From Blastomyces gilchristii SLH14081 (lineage: Eukaryota; Ascomycota; Eurotiomycetes; Onygenales; Ajellomycetaceae), in NCBI RefSeq assembly GCF_000003855.2, contig NW_003101670.1, positions 1,285,705 to 1,349,704 on the forward strand: DNA of 64,000 nucleotides. Reading direction: 5' to 3'. The position numbers and the translations under genes were made by a program. The notes beneath the pieces are model-generated. The model was given only the letters and a program-made list of their open reading frames with translations. It did no database searches and was not told the origin of the DNA. Shown piece after piece: positions 47,174-58,722 of the stretch. The first letter of the stretch is position 1, and every line of letters begins with the position of its first letter.

Positions 47174-48250
47174 ATTATTATTATTATTATTATTCTTCAA
47201 TTATAGATGTATGCAGTCAGAGACTATGACATTTACCTGAGAACTTTTAGTTCTCAGGGTTTTTTCTATATCTGTAAAGTTAACTATTATACATTCATCA
47301 ATTTCAGATATATAAAATCAGAAAATTCCAGTCTAGAATATAAAAACTGTTTATAAATTACAGTGTTTTAATATCTTCTGATACTTTGAAATCATTTGAT
47401 AATATCATGACAAAGGAAAAGAGAAAAAGAACACAGTCTTAAAGATAGACACATTAAATAGATAGATAGAAAGAAATTGAAAGAAAAAGATAAAGTAAAG
47501 AGAGCTACAGAATAAGATCTCTGCAGTTTACACCTTAAGCTATATACATATTTTAACACTCTATATAACTGACTGCTACCTCTGTTCTCTCAGGCCTGCT
47601 TCAGAGATTATCATTTCCTCTAAAGAGCTGCTGCTCAGCTAGCTTCTATAACTAGCTTATTCATAAGTGAGATTCTCACTAAGAATAACATCAGAGCTAC
47701 TCAATTCTAGTTAAGTCTCTAATCTTTCAGCTGTCAATCTCAGCATTTCAGTCTATCAATTGATCATCACAGTCTTGCTTACACTAATCATCTATTAAGA
47801 GTGTCTAGATCTTATCTCATCTAGGTTCTTACTAGGCTCAGAGTGTTCTAATTGAATAGTTTTTAAATCTCATTCCTCAGAAGTAGATGTCTAGAGTGAG
47901 AGAAATGAGACCTGGTCAGTTAAGCTTAATAATGATTCACTATTCTGTAAGTATTCTAGATCTCAATCACTCTAGTACTGATCTAACTTGAAGTGTCTGA
48001 GAGGCTGTTAACTCTAAGATCAGTGAGAATTAGCATCCAGGAACCTCTGAGATGGACATCTTAAGCTTGATAATGATTCACTATAGTGCACCCGGGGGCC
48101 CCTGGTACTGTTTTATGACTTAACAGTGAAAGTGGTGGTTAAGATGGCTCTCACAGGGTTCGAACCTGCCTTCTCTTGGCATTCATTCCCCGGGGGGAAG
48201 GCCGCTAATTAGGGCTCCATGGTAGCGTAGTTAACCACTACGCCACCGGG
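47174..48250 (-). mobile_element. SINE with tRNA-like head and LINE-derived tail, 1077 bp
   Basis: Flanked by a perfect 15-bp duplication TCACATGAAAGTGTT (47159-47173, 48251-48265). On the minus strand it starts with a tRNA-like region containing both polymerase III boxes. A body of about 575 bp follows, then ~330 bp matching the LINE 3' UTR including its hairpin (47236-47258), and an (AAT)n tail. This is the structure of a SINE mobilised by the LINE. It is longer than most SINEs. It encodes nothing recognisable. It cut integrase of D5. Confidence 0.88.
48144..48250 (-). ncRNA. tRNA-like SINE head with pol III promoter
   Basis: On the minus strand, an A box TGGCGTAGTGG (48245-48235) and a B box GGTTCGAACCC (48166-48156) lie about 70 bp apart. 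A strong D-arm (GCGTAG with CTACGC), a T-arm with loop TTCGAAC and a GC-rich hairpin between (TTCCCC/GGGGAA) are visible. The acceptor stem does not pair, so this is not a working tRNA gene. It resembles a class II tRNA with a long variable arm. Confidence 0.82.
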
Positions 48251-48265
48251 TCACATGAAAGTGTT

Positions 48266-48743
48266 GAATTCTCTAGAGATCACACAGTTCACACTGAATC
48301 TCTGCAGTTCAATTCAAATCACTGATAATATAGTAACAAAGCTTTAAGATATCTGTGACTGAGCAGAAGTCTTCATAACAAGTGTTAAACAAGATTAAGA
48401 GAACTGAATCAATGTTAACTGAGATTTCACTGAGTAATATAGATAGAAGATCTGATATGATTGAATCTTAAGAATATACAGATCACACACTTATCTCACA
48501 CACTGAATTATCATTATATAAAGTATAAAGTAATAGAAGTTCTAGACAGTTATAACTATTATCTTGATATATTATCAGAGATTTATCATGTCTTTTATAC
48601 AAGCTTACTCTGCTGTACTGTTACTGATTCATTCTCTTCTCAACTGACTTCTGACTGACAGCCGCCAGGGATCATAGAAGAAGATAATGAACTTGAATGA
48701 GAGATTGAATATATTCTTGATAAGAGACTTCACAGTTACAGCT
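48266..48743 (+). pseudogene. Gypsy D5 integrase end and chromodomain start (degraded)
   Basis: Continues integrase after the SINE, with VIEVLDSYNYYLDILSEIYHVFYTSLL at 48535-48610, the segment before the chromodomain. IIEEDNELE and IEYILDKRLHS in another frame (48670-48735) are the chromodomain start. Cut at 48743. Confidence 0.78.
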
Positions 48744-48849
48744 AGACTGACCGGCGGGACCATGAATTTCACATTTGATCTCATTTGATCTAGTCTCATA
48801 CATTTCTTGACGTGAGTTTCACCAGGACCAAGTCTCAAAAAAATCTGAA

Positions 48850-51590
48850 AATGAACCATTTCTGAGAGAAATGGCATGAAAAATGACCAGATTTAATTCA
48901 AGAACAGTGAAATGAGAGTAATTTCTCAGAATAAACTGTGAAAGATGATCATTCTTTCAAAATCAGAATGAGACTGAGACTGAAGATTAAAATCAGTCTC
49001 ATTCAGTTCATTCAGTGATTGTTTATATAATCAGAATTTGATAACAATTATTGATAACATGCATGAAACAACTAAATACATTCTTATACAAGTTTATTCT
49101 TCACTTTCTCATGAAAACTACACTTCTCTGATATACTGTGATCAGAGGTATTAAACTGTCTGATAATTCTATGTTTTATAATTATGAGTTTCTTGATTGT
49201 TTCTTCTTGTAATTGTCTCTAATGATAGTGATAAATATCTCAACTTGAGTTGAACTTTCACTTCATTCTCATCTCTGTCAATGAAATTATTAGAATATCA
49301 TGCATTATCAGTGCAACAGTTGAATATATACTCTCAACAATTTTTTATAACTCTAGAATTGATTTGATGCATAAATTCATCAGATTATCTTGAAGATAGC
49401 AGTCAAATTCAGTTTTATAAGTATGTAGTTTTATCTGATTTTCAGTTGCAATCAATGTATACAAGTTCTATTTCAAAGTTAGTATTATAGTTCTATGTAA
49501 TATGAAGTGTTATCAAAGATCATTACTTACTAGAGAATTGTATTTCACTGTCTTTATATCTTAAACATCTGCTTGTTCAAATCTCTGATAGTTAGTATTA
49601 TAGTAGTCTCAGACTAATTTAATATATAAGTCTCATTTCTTCTCTGTTCAATCTTGAGAAGTGTAGATATTAACTTAATGAAAGAGATCTAGTAGAGTTG
49701 CTATAGTATAGTACTTTGCAAAAGATTGTTCAGTTTTGCTGTAGTAATATACTAGTTTATTTCTTACAGTAATAATATTCTATACTATAGCATTATCTCA
49801 GACTGAATTTCTTTTTAAGTGATTCAACTGCTTCTTAAGATAAGTAAATAAACTGTTATACATTTATCAGACTGACTGCAGCATTGATGTATAAGTGATT
49901 GAGACTGTCTTTATTATCTTATAAAACTGAAACAGTAAATCAATCACATATTTCAACTGAGTTCACTTCATATCAGAAAGTTTCAATATCTGAATCTTTT
50001 TTCAATCAGAGTGTTACACTCAATAATCAATTATCTGATATAATCAAAGAGTCTGAACAGTTATCTTATATATTGAACTTCACTGTGTTTTAACATTCTG
50101 TATTGTATTCAGTAATGTGACTGATTTATTTATTTATTGAATATTATGAAATCATTATTATTATTTAGAGAAGATATAAATCATATTAACAATGTTTCAA
50201 ATCTGTGATATTTAAATTATTGATCAATCTATTCAAAATTAACAGTAGTATTATTAAAAAGCATTATCAAAAAATAATATTAAAAAGTGTTATTAAAAAA
50301 CATTATCTTTTACAAAGTAAAGATAAAAGTTACTGAAGTAATCACTTTTATCTCATTCTCATCTCAAGAATTAGCTATCTTATTATTCTTTATCTTGATA
50401 TTAAGATTCTTTATCAGTGTTTACATCACAAGTTGAATTACATGAGTAATACAGAGAATATAACCTTGTTTATTATTTCAGAAATGCAAAGTTAATTTTT
50501 ACTTCAAGCTCTTCATTATAGTGTAGTTATTCACAGCATTATCAGTTCTAATTATAAGAAGACTGAGACTAATATCTTAATAGTTATTTTTAATCACAGT
50601 TATTAATATCTCTGTTATATAATTTTCAGTATGACTACTAATCAATGATTCAAATTCAATTAATGTCTCTTGATAAGTTCAGTTCTCATCAATATAATAA
50701 TATATAACTCTCATAAATGTAAGATTATTTATCCTAGTTTATACATTCACTGTGAGAGATACTCTTCAATGATTCTTCAACTCTGATTCTAGATGTTGTA
50801 TATTGACTTTATAGTGTATCTCAAGGTTGAACTGAAGACAGAATTAATATAAAATATGAAGATTTGAATTAAGCATTTGAAGAAGTGTTCAGAATTTGAG
50901 ATTTTCAATTAATTAAAGAAAAAGATTCAGAGATATATATATACAAAGTAATTATTCACAGAAGTTATTGAATAAGAGTTGTGAAATCAGAGTACTGATA
51001 CATGATTATTTTCATATAATTTTCTTCAAATTAGAAAGTTAGTATTATTAAAAATCATTATCTGATAGAGTAACTTATCAGCTCAGTAGTAATTTTCTGA
51101 TTATTTTTCTTTTATTATCTACATTCTGATAACTTTAGATGTTGAGAAATTTCTTCAGAGTTATAATCAGTTTATAATAAATGTTTCTGAATGAAGTTGC
51201 AGTAATTACAGTAGAGAGATGACTCTTTAGTAATCTGCAATATAATCTGTTAATAATTATTTCATAGTTTATCTCAGTGTTTATGTTGAGTTTTTCATAA
51301 ATTTCATAACCTGAAATCAGATGTGAAGAATAAAGTGATTATTCATTATAATTGAAAGAGAGTATTCTGTGTTAAATTATAAATAACATAGACTTTGTAA
51401 TTCACAGTGATTTCTTGAAGAGTTTATAAATCTTCAATAGAAATAAAAAAAGTGAAAGAAGTGAATTCAGAAGATATGATAATAATTTAAGAAAGATAAC
51501 AATTTATTTTCAATAACTAATCACTGATATATGTAAGAAGAATTAATATAAGAGAAAATAATCTTATTTATTAGCTTAGTTATAATTTTA
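48850..51590. other. E3 left interior: AT-rich, no recognisable gene
   Basis: About 2.7 kb with stops in all frames. The longest frame, 49899-50093, shows no known motif. Part may be the former transposase gene: around 50830-51010 a + frame with TGA at likely Trp positions can be followed, but I cannot assign it. Confidence 0.4.
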
Positions 51591-51939
51591 GTACTAACTT
51601 AGATTGAATATTATTAATATATAAAAGGAAATAAACAATCTTGATTAATCTCTGTCATATTTCTTGAAATATATTAATATTGTAAAAGAGAGTATTATTA
51701 AATTGTATTATCAGATAATATCATTAAAAATATATTAATATTATAAATATCAATATTGAAAAAATATTGATACTTATACATTATAGTGATTTGTGAATCA
51801 TGATAATTAAATATATATATATATATTATTTCTGACATTGATTACAACTTGTACAATAATTTTTGAAAACTCAAAATCAATTTCAATTATTAATAATTAT
51901 GAACTTATAACTAACTAATATAAAAAGAGAAAAACTTTT

Positions 51940-52763
51940 TCTACTTATTATCTTTCTTCTCTTTCTTATTCTTCTTATCATTCTTTATAATTCACTTCTC
52001 ATTCTCATTCTTCTTCTTCTTCTTCTTATTCAAGATAATAATTATCTCAAAATCTCTCTCTACTGTCTTCTCAGAGAAGAGTTTTCACTGCTCTCTCTCA
52101 GTCAGATTAATCTGTATTTCAAAATCCTGCATTTTCTGATCTGCTGTCTCAGGTTTCACTTCAGTAGTAAGTAGATTAATATACTCAGAGAGCAGAACTA
52201 TCTTCTCAATATTCTGAATTATGAAGCATATTCAAGACCTGAATAAGGTCTTAATTCTCTTCTTCTCTATCAGCTTCTGCTAATCAATTAGAGAACAGAA
52301 GTATTATTAAAAATTATTATCTCTTAAGAAATAAAAAACTTATCAGTTTTAACTTCTTTATCTTCTATTCTAACACTCTCTTAATCTTCTTCTATTACTG
52401 CTTATTTATAGTAATACTCTTCTTCTCTCTCTCTCTCTTTATCTTGATTTTAAATTATTTTCAGAACTTCTTCTGATCTTATCACTACTGTATAAAACTC
52501 TTCACTGTCTTCTTTTTCAATCTCTCACAGGTGGTATCATCTGTATTATTTCTATACTTAGTTCAGTCTAAATCTATCAGAAGTATTACTTAAAATCATT
52601 ATTATTCTACTCTCTTACAGAGTCTTTTCAAGATATTATAATATATCTTACAATCTGTCTTCTCTTGTTTAAACATCTTCTTCTTCTCTCTCTTCAATCT
52701 GTAATAATACTCACGTGTCTTAGTGATCTGCAGAACCGCAGAATATTTGAAGAGAGATGACAT
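51940..52763 (-). pseudogene. Unrecognised coding relic in segment F2
   Basis: Same relic as 17184-18000. Start at 52763 (MSSLFKYSAVLQITKTREYY), Lys-rich helix, then charged coil segments and a poly-Lys end. Reads slightly better than F1 at its N-terminus. Confidence 0.45.
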
Positions 52764-52825
52764 AATTAGTTTCAGTAAGTATTGAAAAGAGATGAAGATA
52801 GAAGAGGCAGTCAGAAATGATATAA

Positions 52826-52945
52826 TAATAATAATAATGATAATAATGATGATAATGATAATAATAATAATAATAATAATGATGATGATAGTAATAATAA
52901 TAATAATGATAATAATAATGATAGTGATGATAATAATAATAATGA
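52826..52945 (-). repeat. (AAT/GAT)n microsatellite in F2
   Basis: Counterpart of the run at 17030-17142, longer and with a different triplet order. Confidence 0.9.
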
Positions 52946-53398
52946 TGAAAGAGAGAGTGTATTGAAATATATTACTGATCTATCAAATATAAAGAGATAA
53001 AGAAAATATTAACAGCTTTCAGAGATGTATGAAAACAGCTACAGTGTTATATAGTAATATCATCTTCATTTAATATATACACTGTTGATATTCTTTGTAT
53101 ACAGTTATCATATAATCTATATTAGAGATACATGCAGAAAACAGATCTTTGTTACTAGAGAGAATGATTGCAGCAATTCTCTATTTTTATATTATAAAGA
53201 TAAGTTATTCTCATTTCTTTCTTCTCTCTTTTCTCTTCTTCTTCAATTCATCACTAAGTTCAAGCTGATATGAAAACTATTAAAACACTCTTAGAAACTC
53301 TCAAATTGAAGAGTATAGATTAATTAAATTTTAAATATAGAAGAATTAAATTATATTTAATATTACTAATTATTTATTCTCTCTTAATAAAATCACAG

Positions 53399-53908
53399 TC
53401 ATATCTTTCTTCTCTCTCTCTTAAACAAAACATGACCTGTGAAAAGTGAGTATCACATCAGGTCATAATAGTTAACACAGTCTCAGTATGCAGAACTGCA
53501 TACACATAGTACATGCTGAACTGAGAGACTGTGTGAGTTACAAACTGACAGCAGCATCTCAGAGAGAGTCATACAGTGTGAGAAAGCTGCAACTCTCAGT
53601 TACATGTACAGAGAGTGAATCATTGTAGTAAGTATATATATATTATATGAAAGTCACATCTTTCTTCTCTCTCTCTTAAACAAAACATGATCTGTGAAAA
53701 GTAAGTATCATATCAGGTTATAATAGTTAACACGGGTCTCAGCATGCAGAACTGCATACACACAGTGCATGCTGAACTGAGAGACTGTGTGAGTTACAAA
53801 CTGACAGCAGCATCTCAGAGAGAGTCATGCAGTATGAGAAAGCTGCAACTCTCAGTCATATATACAGAGAGTGAATCATTGCAGTAAATACATATATATT
53901 ACATGAAA
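53399..53908 (-). repeat. 255-bp tandem duplication in F2
   Basis: Two near-identical 255-bp units (53399-53653, 53654-53908), each containing the inverted repeat ACACAGTCTC/GAGACTGTGT. F1 has only one unit (about 16330-16580), so the duplication is specific to F2. Confidence 0.88.
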
Positions 53909-54306
53909 GTAATGCTTTTTAATAATACTCAGTCTCTGATATCATGAAAATAGAGTCTCTTTATGAGATTCATTTTTATCAGAAGTTAGAGAATCTTATA
54001 TTTTTTAAGATCATCTTCATATATCTTATTTATAAAATCAAGGAGAGAAATCATTGATTTCAGTATTTAACTCTTAATATCATTCAAGTAGCAGCAGAGT
54101 TCACTCTGACCACACTTTTTAAGTGTATGTTTTCTAAATATTCACATTTATACAGATATATACTGATTATTTATTAAGTAATATTAAGATAAAAATAACT
54201 TATTATGACTGTATTACTCTCACTGTGAGAGATACACAGTTGATAATAAATATTATAAAGACTCTGAGAAGTAAGTATTTTAAGAGTACTGTGACTCTGT
54301 AATCTT

Positions 54307-54440
54307 GATTTTTTTTGTTTTTATTTTTTATTTTTTTATTTTTCTTTTCTTTTTTTTTTCTTTCTCTTTTTTTTTCATTCTGATTTTTTCTTGTTTTTGT
54401 TTTATTTTTTGTTTTTTGTTTTTTTTTTATATATTTTATA
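54307..54440. repeat. T-rich low-complexity run
   Basis: Long T runs broken by single G, C and A. The complementary A-rich run starts F1 at 15859. Confidence 0.85.
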
Positions 54441-54819
54441 TTTTTTTCATAATTAAAATTATATGAATTATAATCTGTGTTCAGAAAAGTAATAATATTT
54501 GATAATACTCTTTATTGAATTTTCAACAAATGAGCACTATATTATAATATTATGTAAGTGAGAAGTGATTTCATGATCTCATTTAGTATCATTCTTAATA
54601 ATAAGATCAGAATGAAAATGTAACTAAGAATTCAAATATATTCTTTATTCAGAACTAGATTTTTATTTGAAAAGTGAATCTGAGATCTTTAATATTTGAA
54701 ATAATGTGATTTGAAATCAATGTGATGAGTATAAACAATGATCAGAAGTAATACTTTTAGATAATATAATAACTGTAAAGTTTGATTCTGATCTCAGGCA
54801 CGGTCACACGGTCAGTCTA

Positions 54820-55762
54820 AATACAGAGACAGATGTAGAAGATTGAGAGAGAGTAGCAGAGAAAGAAACAGAGACAGTAGAGAAGAATATAGAAGACTCA
54901 GTTATATATAATATAGATAATTTCTTCATTATCACATTTTTCAAGTTCTTAACTAATAATTCAATATTGAGATCATGATTATCAGCAGACACAGATCTGT
55001 CAATATATGAAGATTCTATATAAATTAAAACAAATATATCAGTATTTGCATTTATATAAAATAATCAGAAAATATGATCAGAAAATATGATCAGATACCT
55101 GCTGAAAAAAGAAGATTAAGAATATATAAGAAGATAAAGAAGATATGTCATTCATAATAGTATATTTAAATAATTATTAGAAGAGTAACAAGTTCTGATT
55201 ACATTTTATAATATATTATACTTACTGCTAATGAACTACTCAGTATGAGTATTATAATAATGCTTATTATAAGAATAGAGAGTCATTGCCAGAAATGCAT
55301 ATAATATGATAGATGAATTAATAAAAGATGTTAAATAGAAGAAGAAGAGATAGAAATCTTGAATGAGATAATAATGAAGAAGATGATTAAAGAATGAAAA
55401 AAGTTAGTGAATGAGTGATATAATATAGTGAAAGTTTGTTTATAAGAGTGTATACAGAACACTAGCTGAATCAGAGATAGATTACACTATTACAAGTACT
55501 AATGATATGCTAATCTGCATGAAGCTAGAACATATGTTATAATTATATAAGTGTGACTGAATCTGATGAGAAAGAATGTGATTCAGAAGAATGTACAATC
55601 ATCAGATAATAACACAGCTACTTTCAAACATACTTACACTTCTGAAATTACTTACAAATGTAAAAGAGGTCATAGCAGCCACTAATTAATTTAGCGTACT
55701 GAATATAAGAAGCCGGTGTATGCCTGTAATTGTATGCTGGCTCAAGCAACCTTTGAATCACA
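54820..55762 (+). mobile_element. Gypsy B3, 3' end only
   Basis: Starts abruptly at the E3 end and matches B1 from about 29140 to the 3' LTR. The antisense Ser-rich frame is present in part (54992-54804). The LTR is 55577-55762 (186 bp), longer than 167 bp because of an internal ~20-bp repeat (ACTTCTGAAATTACTTAC). The rest of the element is absent. Confidence 0.85.
55577..55762 (+). repeat. 3' LTR of Gypsy B3
   Basis: TGTGATTCAGAAG to GAATCACA, followed by ATAT. Keeps AGCCGGTGTATGCC. Confidence 0.85.
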
Positions 55763-55935
55763 ATATAATCTTCTTAGTATACTAAGTATTATATCTGTAA
55801 TATTCTTGCAATAACTCTGTAGCCTACAAGCTTGCTACTCAAGTAAGATAGTCAAGCTCACTCATACAGCTTCTCAAACAACTATCTCTACATAATGCTG
55901 CTGACTAGTCATCACTTCAGTTTCGTCACGTTACA
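55763..55935. other. 173 bp of unassigned sequence between B3 and B4
   Basis: Not similar to anything else I noticed in the window. No frame or motif. It could be a scrap of older or unique DNA between two decayed elements. Confidence 0.5.
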
Positions 55936-56063
55936 ACAATCTTCTCTGCAGAAGAGAGAGAGAAAGTACTGAAAGAAGCTTAAGAGCAGAAGAGAGTGAT
56001 CTTGACAGTATTATTATCTTTGATTAAAATGACCTCTGATACCAGAGTAACTAAGAACCATTA

Positions 56064-57121
56064 TTAGCATATGAAACTGTAAAAATAGAGATAATAATTA
56101 CTGAATGAACACTCACTGATCTTAGAATTGTACATGTAATTACAACACACATGAGGCTTCTCAGAAAGAGAGAGAGAGACACAGAGAAATACAGAGAGAA
56201 GAATATAATATATAAACAGCTCATTTCTATGATAATAACTCAGACAAGGTGTATGAGTCTCATAATCACAGATGTAAAAGAGTATGATATTTATATTTCT
56301 GTTCTTAAAAACACAGATATCTTTTACCTGCATCACAAAGTCAGATAACAGATATCAGAGAATAGACTGATATAGATCTATTATCTCAAAGAAATTTATC
56401 AGAGTGAATGTATCTGTAATATTGAACTTTACAGTTGTAAAAGGTTTCTTAATATCTATGAATACTATAACTTTATATACAATGAAACTTATAATAATTT
56501 CTTCTAGAAAAATCAGCATTAGAAGAGAAGAGAAAAAAGAAAAGACTTATAATCTTGATACTGTTGAGAAGAGAAGTAATTCTTTAGTATAAATGAACAA
56601 TTGTCTCATTATAAATATTTGAAATAAATGTAATAATTGACATCTGTAACTGAGCTTTAAATAGTCATGTTATACACAGTCTTCATACAATAGATTATTC
56701 TAGAGATCAGTAAGAAAGATGAGAGTATACACACTGAGAAACATGATTTATTAAGCTTATATAACATCTTCTTGAAACAGAGAGAGCTGATAATAAAGAT
56801 AGAAGCAGCAGAGACAGAGAGAGCAGAAGTAGCAGAAGCAGAAGTAAGAGTTACAGAAACAGAAACAGCAGAAGCAGGAGAATCAGACACAGAGACAGAT
56901 GTAGAAGATTGAGAGAGAGTGATAGAGAAAGAAACAGAGAGAGTAGAAAGAGATGTAAGAGACTCAGTCATATATAATACAGATAATTTCTTTATTATTA
57001 TATCTCTTAAGTTCTCAATCAATGATTCAACATCGAGATTATAATCATCAGTGAACACAGATCTGTCAACATGTGAAGATTCTATGTAAATTAAAACAAA
57101 TATATCAGTATTTATGTTCAT
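56064..57121 (-). pseudogene. Antisense reading frames in B4
   Basis: 57121-56657 is a 154-codon frame, the longest version of the Ser-rich antisense protein (MNINTDIFVLIYIESSH start, ISRIIYCMKTVYNMTI end). 56336-56064 is the Cys-rich frame (KPHVCCNYMYNSKISEC). Agreement with B1 and B2 extends along both frames. Confidence 0.42.
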
Positions 57122-57658
57122 GTAAAATAATCAGAAAATATAATTAGAAAACATAATCAGATATCTGCTGAAAAAAGAAGATCAAGAATATATAAGAAGA
57201 TGAAGAAGATATGTCATTTATAATAGTACATTCTGATAATTATTAGAAGATAAACAAGTTCTGATTATATTTCACAATGTATTACACTTACTGTTAATAA
57301 ACTGTCTGATATGAGTACTATAATAATGCTTATTGTGAAAACAGAGAATCATTGTCAGAAACATATACAATGTAATAGATAAACTGATAGAAGATGTTAA
57401 ATAGAAGAAGAGATAGAAATCTTGAATAAGATAATAGCATTTAATAATAATAATGATGAAGAAGATGATTGAAGAACGAAAAAAGTGAGTGAATAAGTGA
57501 TATAATATAGTAAAAGTTTCTTTGTGAGAATGTACACAGAATACTAGCTGAATCAGAGATAGACTACACTATCACAAGCACTAGTGACACACTAATTCAC
57601 ATGAAGCTAGGGTGTACATTATAATCACATGAGTGTGACTGAATCTGATGAGAGAGAA

Positions 57659-57843
57659 TGTGATTTGAGAGAATATATAACTGCTAAATAATAACACAGC
57701 TGCTTTCAAACATGCTTATACTTCTGAATATGCTTATGAATGTGAAGGGGTCATAACAGCCACTAATTAATTTAGTATAATGTATATAAGAAGCCGGCGT
57801 ACGCCTGTAATCGTACACTGATTTAAGCAACCTTTGAATCACA
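57659..57843 (+). repeat. 3' LTR of Gypsy B4
   Basis: 185 bp with the same internal extra bases as B3, so B3 and B4 form a subfamily distinct from B1 and B2. Confidence 0.85.
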
Positions 57844-58180
57844 ATAGTTAATCTCTGCAGACTGTATCTTCTGTGAGAAAACAATTACTGAAACTCAGTT
57901 TTCATTTAACTGTAGTTATAAGACTATTTCTGAAATTATAAAGAAGAAGATATCTGTCTTTAATCTGATTAAGAGTAAGAGATTAAAGTGAAACAGTATT
58001 ACTATGTTTATAAATATATATTTTAATTTTATAAAAATCTTATAAGCTTCTGAGATAAAAAAGTTCTTATAACTCTCTCTTCTCAATAATCTTTTCATTC
58101 TTTATTTATAAAATAACTTCTTCTTATTTTCACTCTTCAGTATATCTGTAAGAGTTAAGAAGATTCTTATAAATATAAAG
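57844..58180 (-). pseudogene. Gypsy A3 RNase H (degraded)
   Basis: After NFYR-FIF near 58180, the minus strand runs through the open frame 58098-57916 to LIRLKTDIFFFIISEIVL (usual KTDASDFAIGGIL) and then VIVFSQKIQSAEINY (usual SRKL-AE-NYE). It shows what A1 lost in its deletion. Confidence 0.8.
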
Positions 58181-58722
58181 ATAAACTATCTATAAAAATT
58201 CATAAAGCTTAAAAAGAACTGAATCTTATAAATACTAGTTAACTTCAGTTATAATAGAATAGTCTCAACTTATAAAGATTTCATCTGAATATTATTCACA
58301 GTAATTATATATTCTAGAAAATTAATCTAATAGATACTGAAGTTATACTTTATAAGCTTAATATACAGTTCTATCTTATCTAAGATCTTTAACACAGTTT
58401 ATATATACTTAGTATATTCTTTCTTCTTCACAGAGTATATCATCACATCATTCAGATATATTATCACAAAGATATTCAGATATATACAAAGTATTTTATT
58501 AATAAAAGACTGAAATACTGTAAAAGTATTAGTCAAATCAAAAGATATTACTAGATATTTCAATAATCTCAGTATAGTTTTAAAGACAGTCTTTTATTCA
58601 TTCTCAGATCATATTCATAGCTATGTATATATATTAATTATATTCAGTTATATGAATATAATAGCTTTTGTAAGACAGTTAATTATATTCTTAATCAGAG
58701 ATAGAGAATAGTAACTCTTTAT

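Larger units (their letters stand above)
42264..48743 (+). mobile_element. Gypsy D5, 3' end missing, carrying the SINE
   Basis: The 5' LTR is 42264-42572 (TGTGGCAGGC to CTCTTACA). Leader, gag from ATG 42901, protease/pol from about 44112, integrase from about 46300 and a chromodomain start near 48660-48740 follow. The SINE interrupts integrase at 47174-48250. The element stops at 48743, where the E3 terminus begins, and its 3' LTR is not found on the other side of E3. It inserted in gag of D4. Confidence 0.9.
51590..54360 (-). repeat. Segment F2, inverted copy of F1
   Basis: Matches 15857-18372 in reverse, including the AT-rich end, the coding relic, the microsatellite and the inverted-repeat block. 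The two copies are about 33 kb apart in inverted orientation. Confidence 0.85.
48744..54819 (+). mobile_element. E3: 6.1-kb interval bounded by E-type DNA transposon ends
   Basis: The left end AGACTGACCGGCGGGACC matches the start of MITE E2 over about 100 bp. The right end, closing CACGGTCACACGGTCAGTCTA, matches the end of E2 over about 35 bp. The interior holds segment F2. The ends suggest a long, possibly autonomous relative of the 505-bp MITEs. However, the 9 bp outside each end differ (GTTACAGCT, AATACAGAG) and the flanks belong to different elements (D5, B3), so it may be a fusion of two E copies. No transposase could be read. Confidence 0.65.
55936..57843 (+). mobile_element. Gypsy B4, 3' part
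   Basis: Matches B1 from about 28190 to its end. The 3' LTR is 57659-57843 (185 bp), followed by ATAG. It lies in RNase H of A3. Gag and pol are missing; the left border joins unassigned DNA with no visible duplication, so a deletion is likely. Confidence 0.85.

Noticed and set aside
48144..48250. A functional tRNA gene
   Set aside because: A and B boxes and two arms are present, but the 7-bp acceptor stem does not pair, no clear anticodon arm forms, and the unit is the 5' end of an insertion with a 15-bp target duplication. It is a SINE head.
55763..55935. A unique regulatory or host segment between B3 and B4
   Set aside because: It is too short, has no motif or frame, and shows no matching duplication. 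It is kept only as unassigned sequence.
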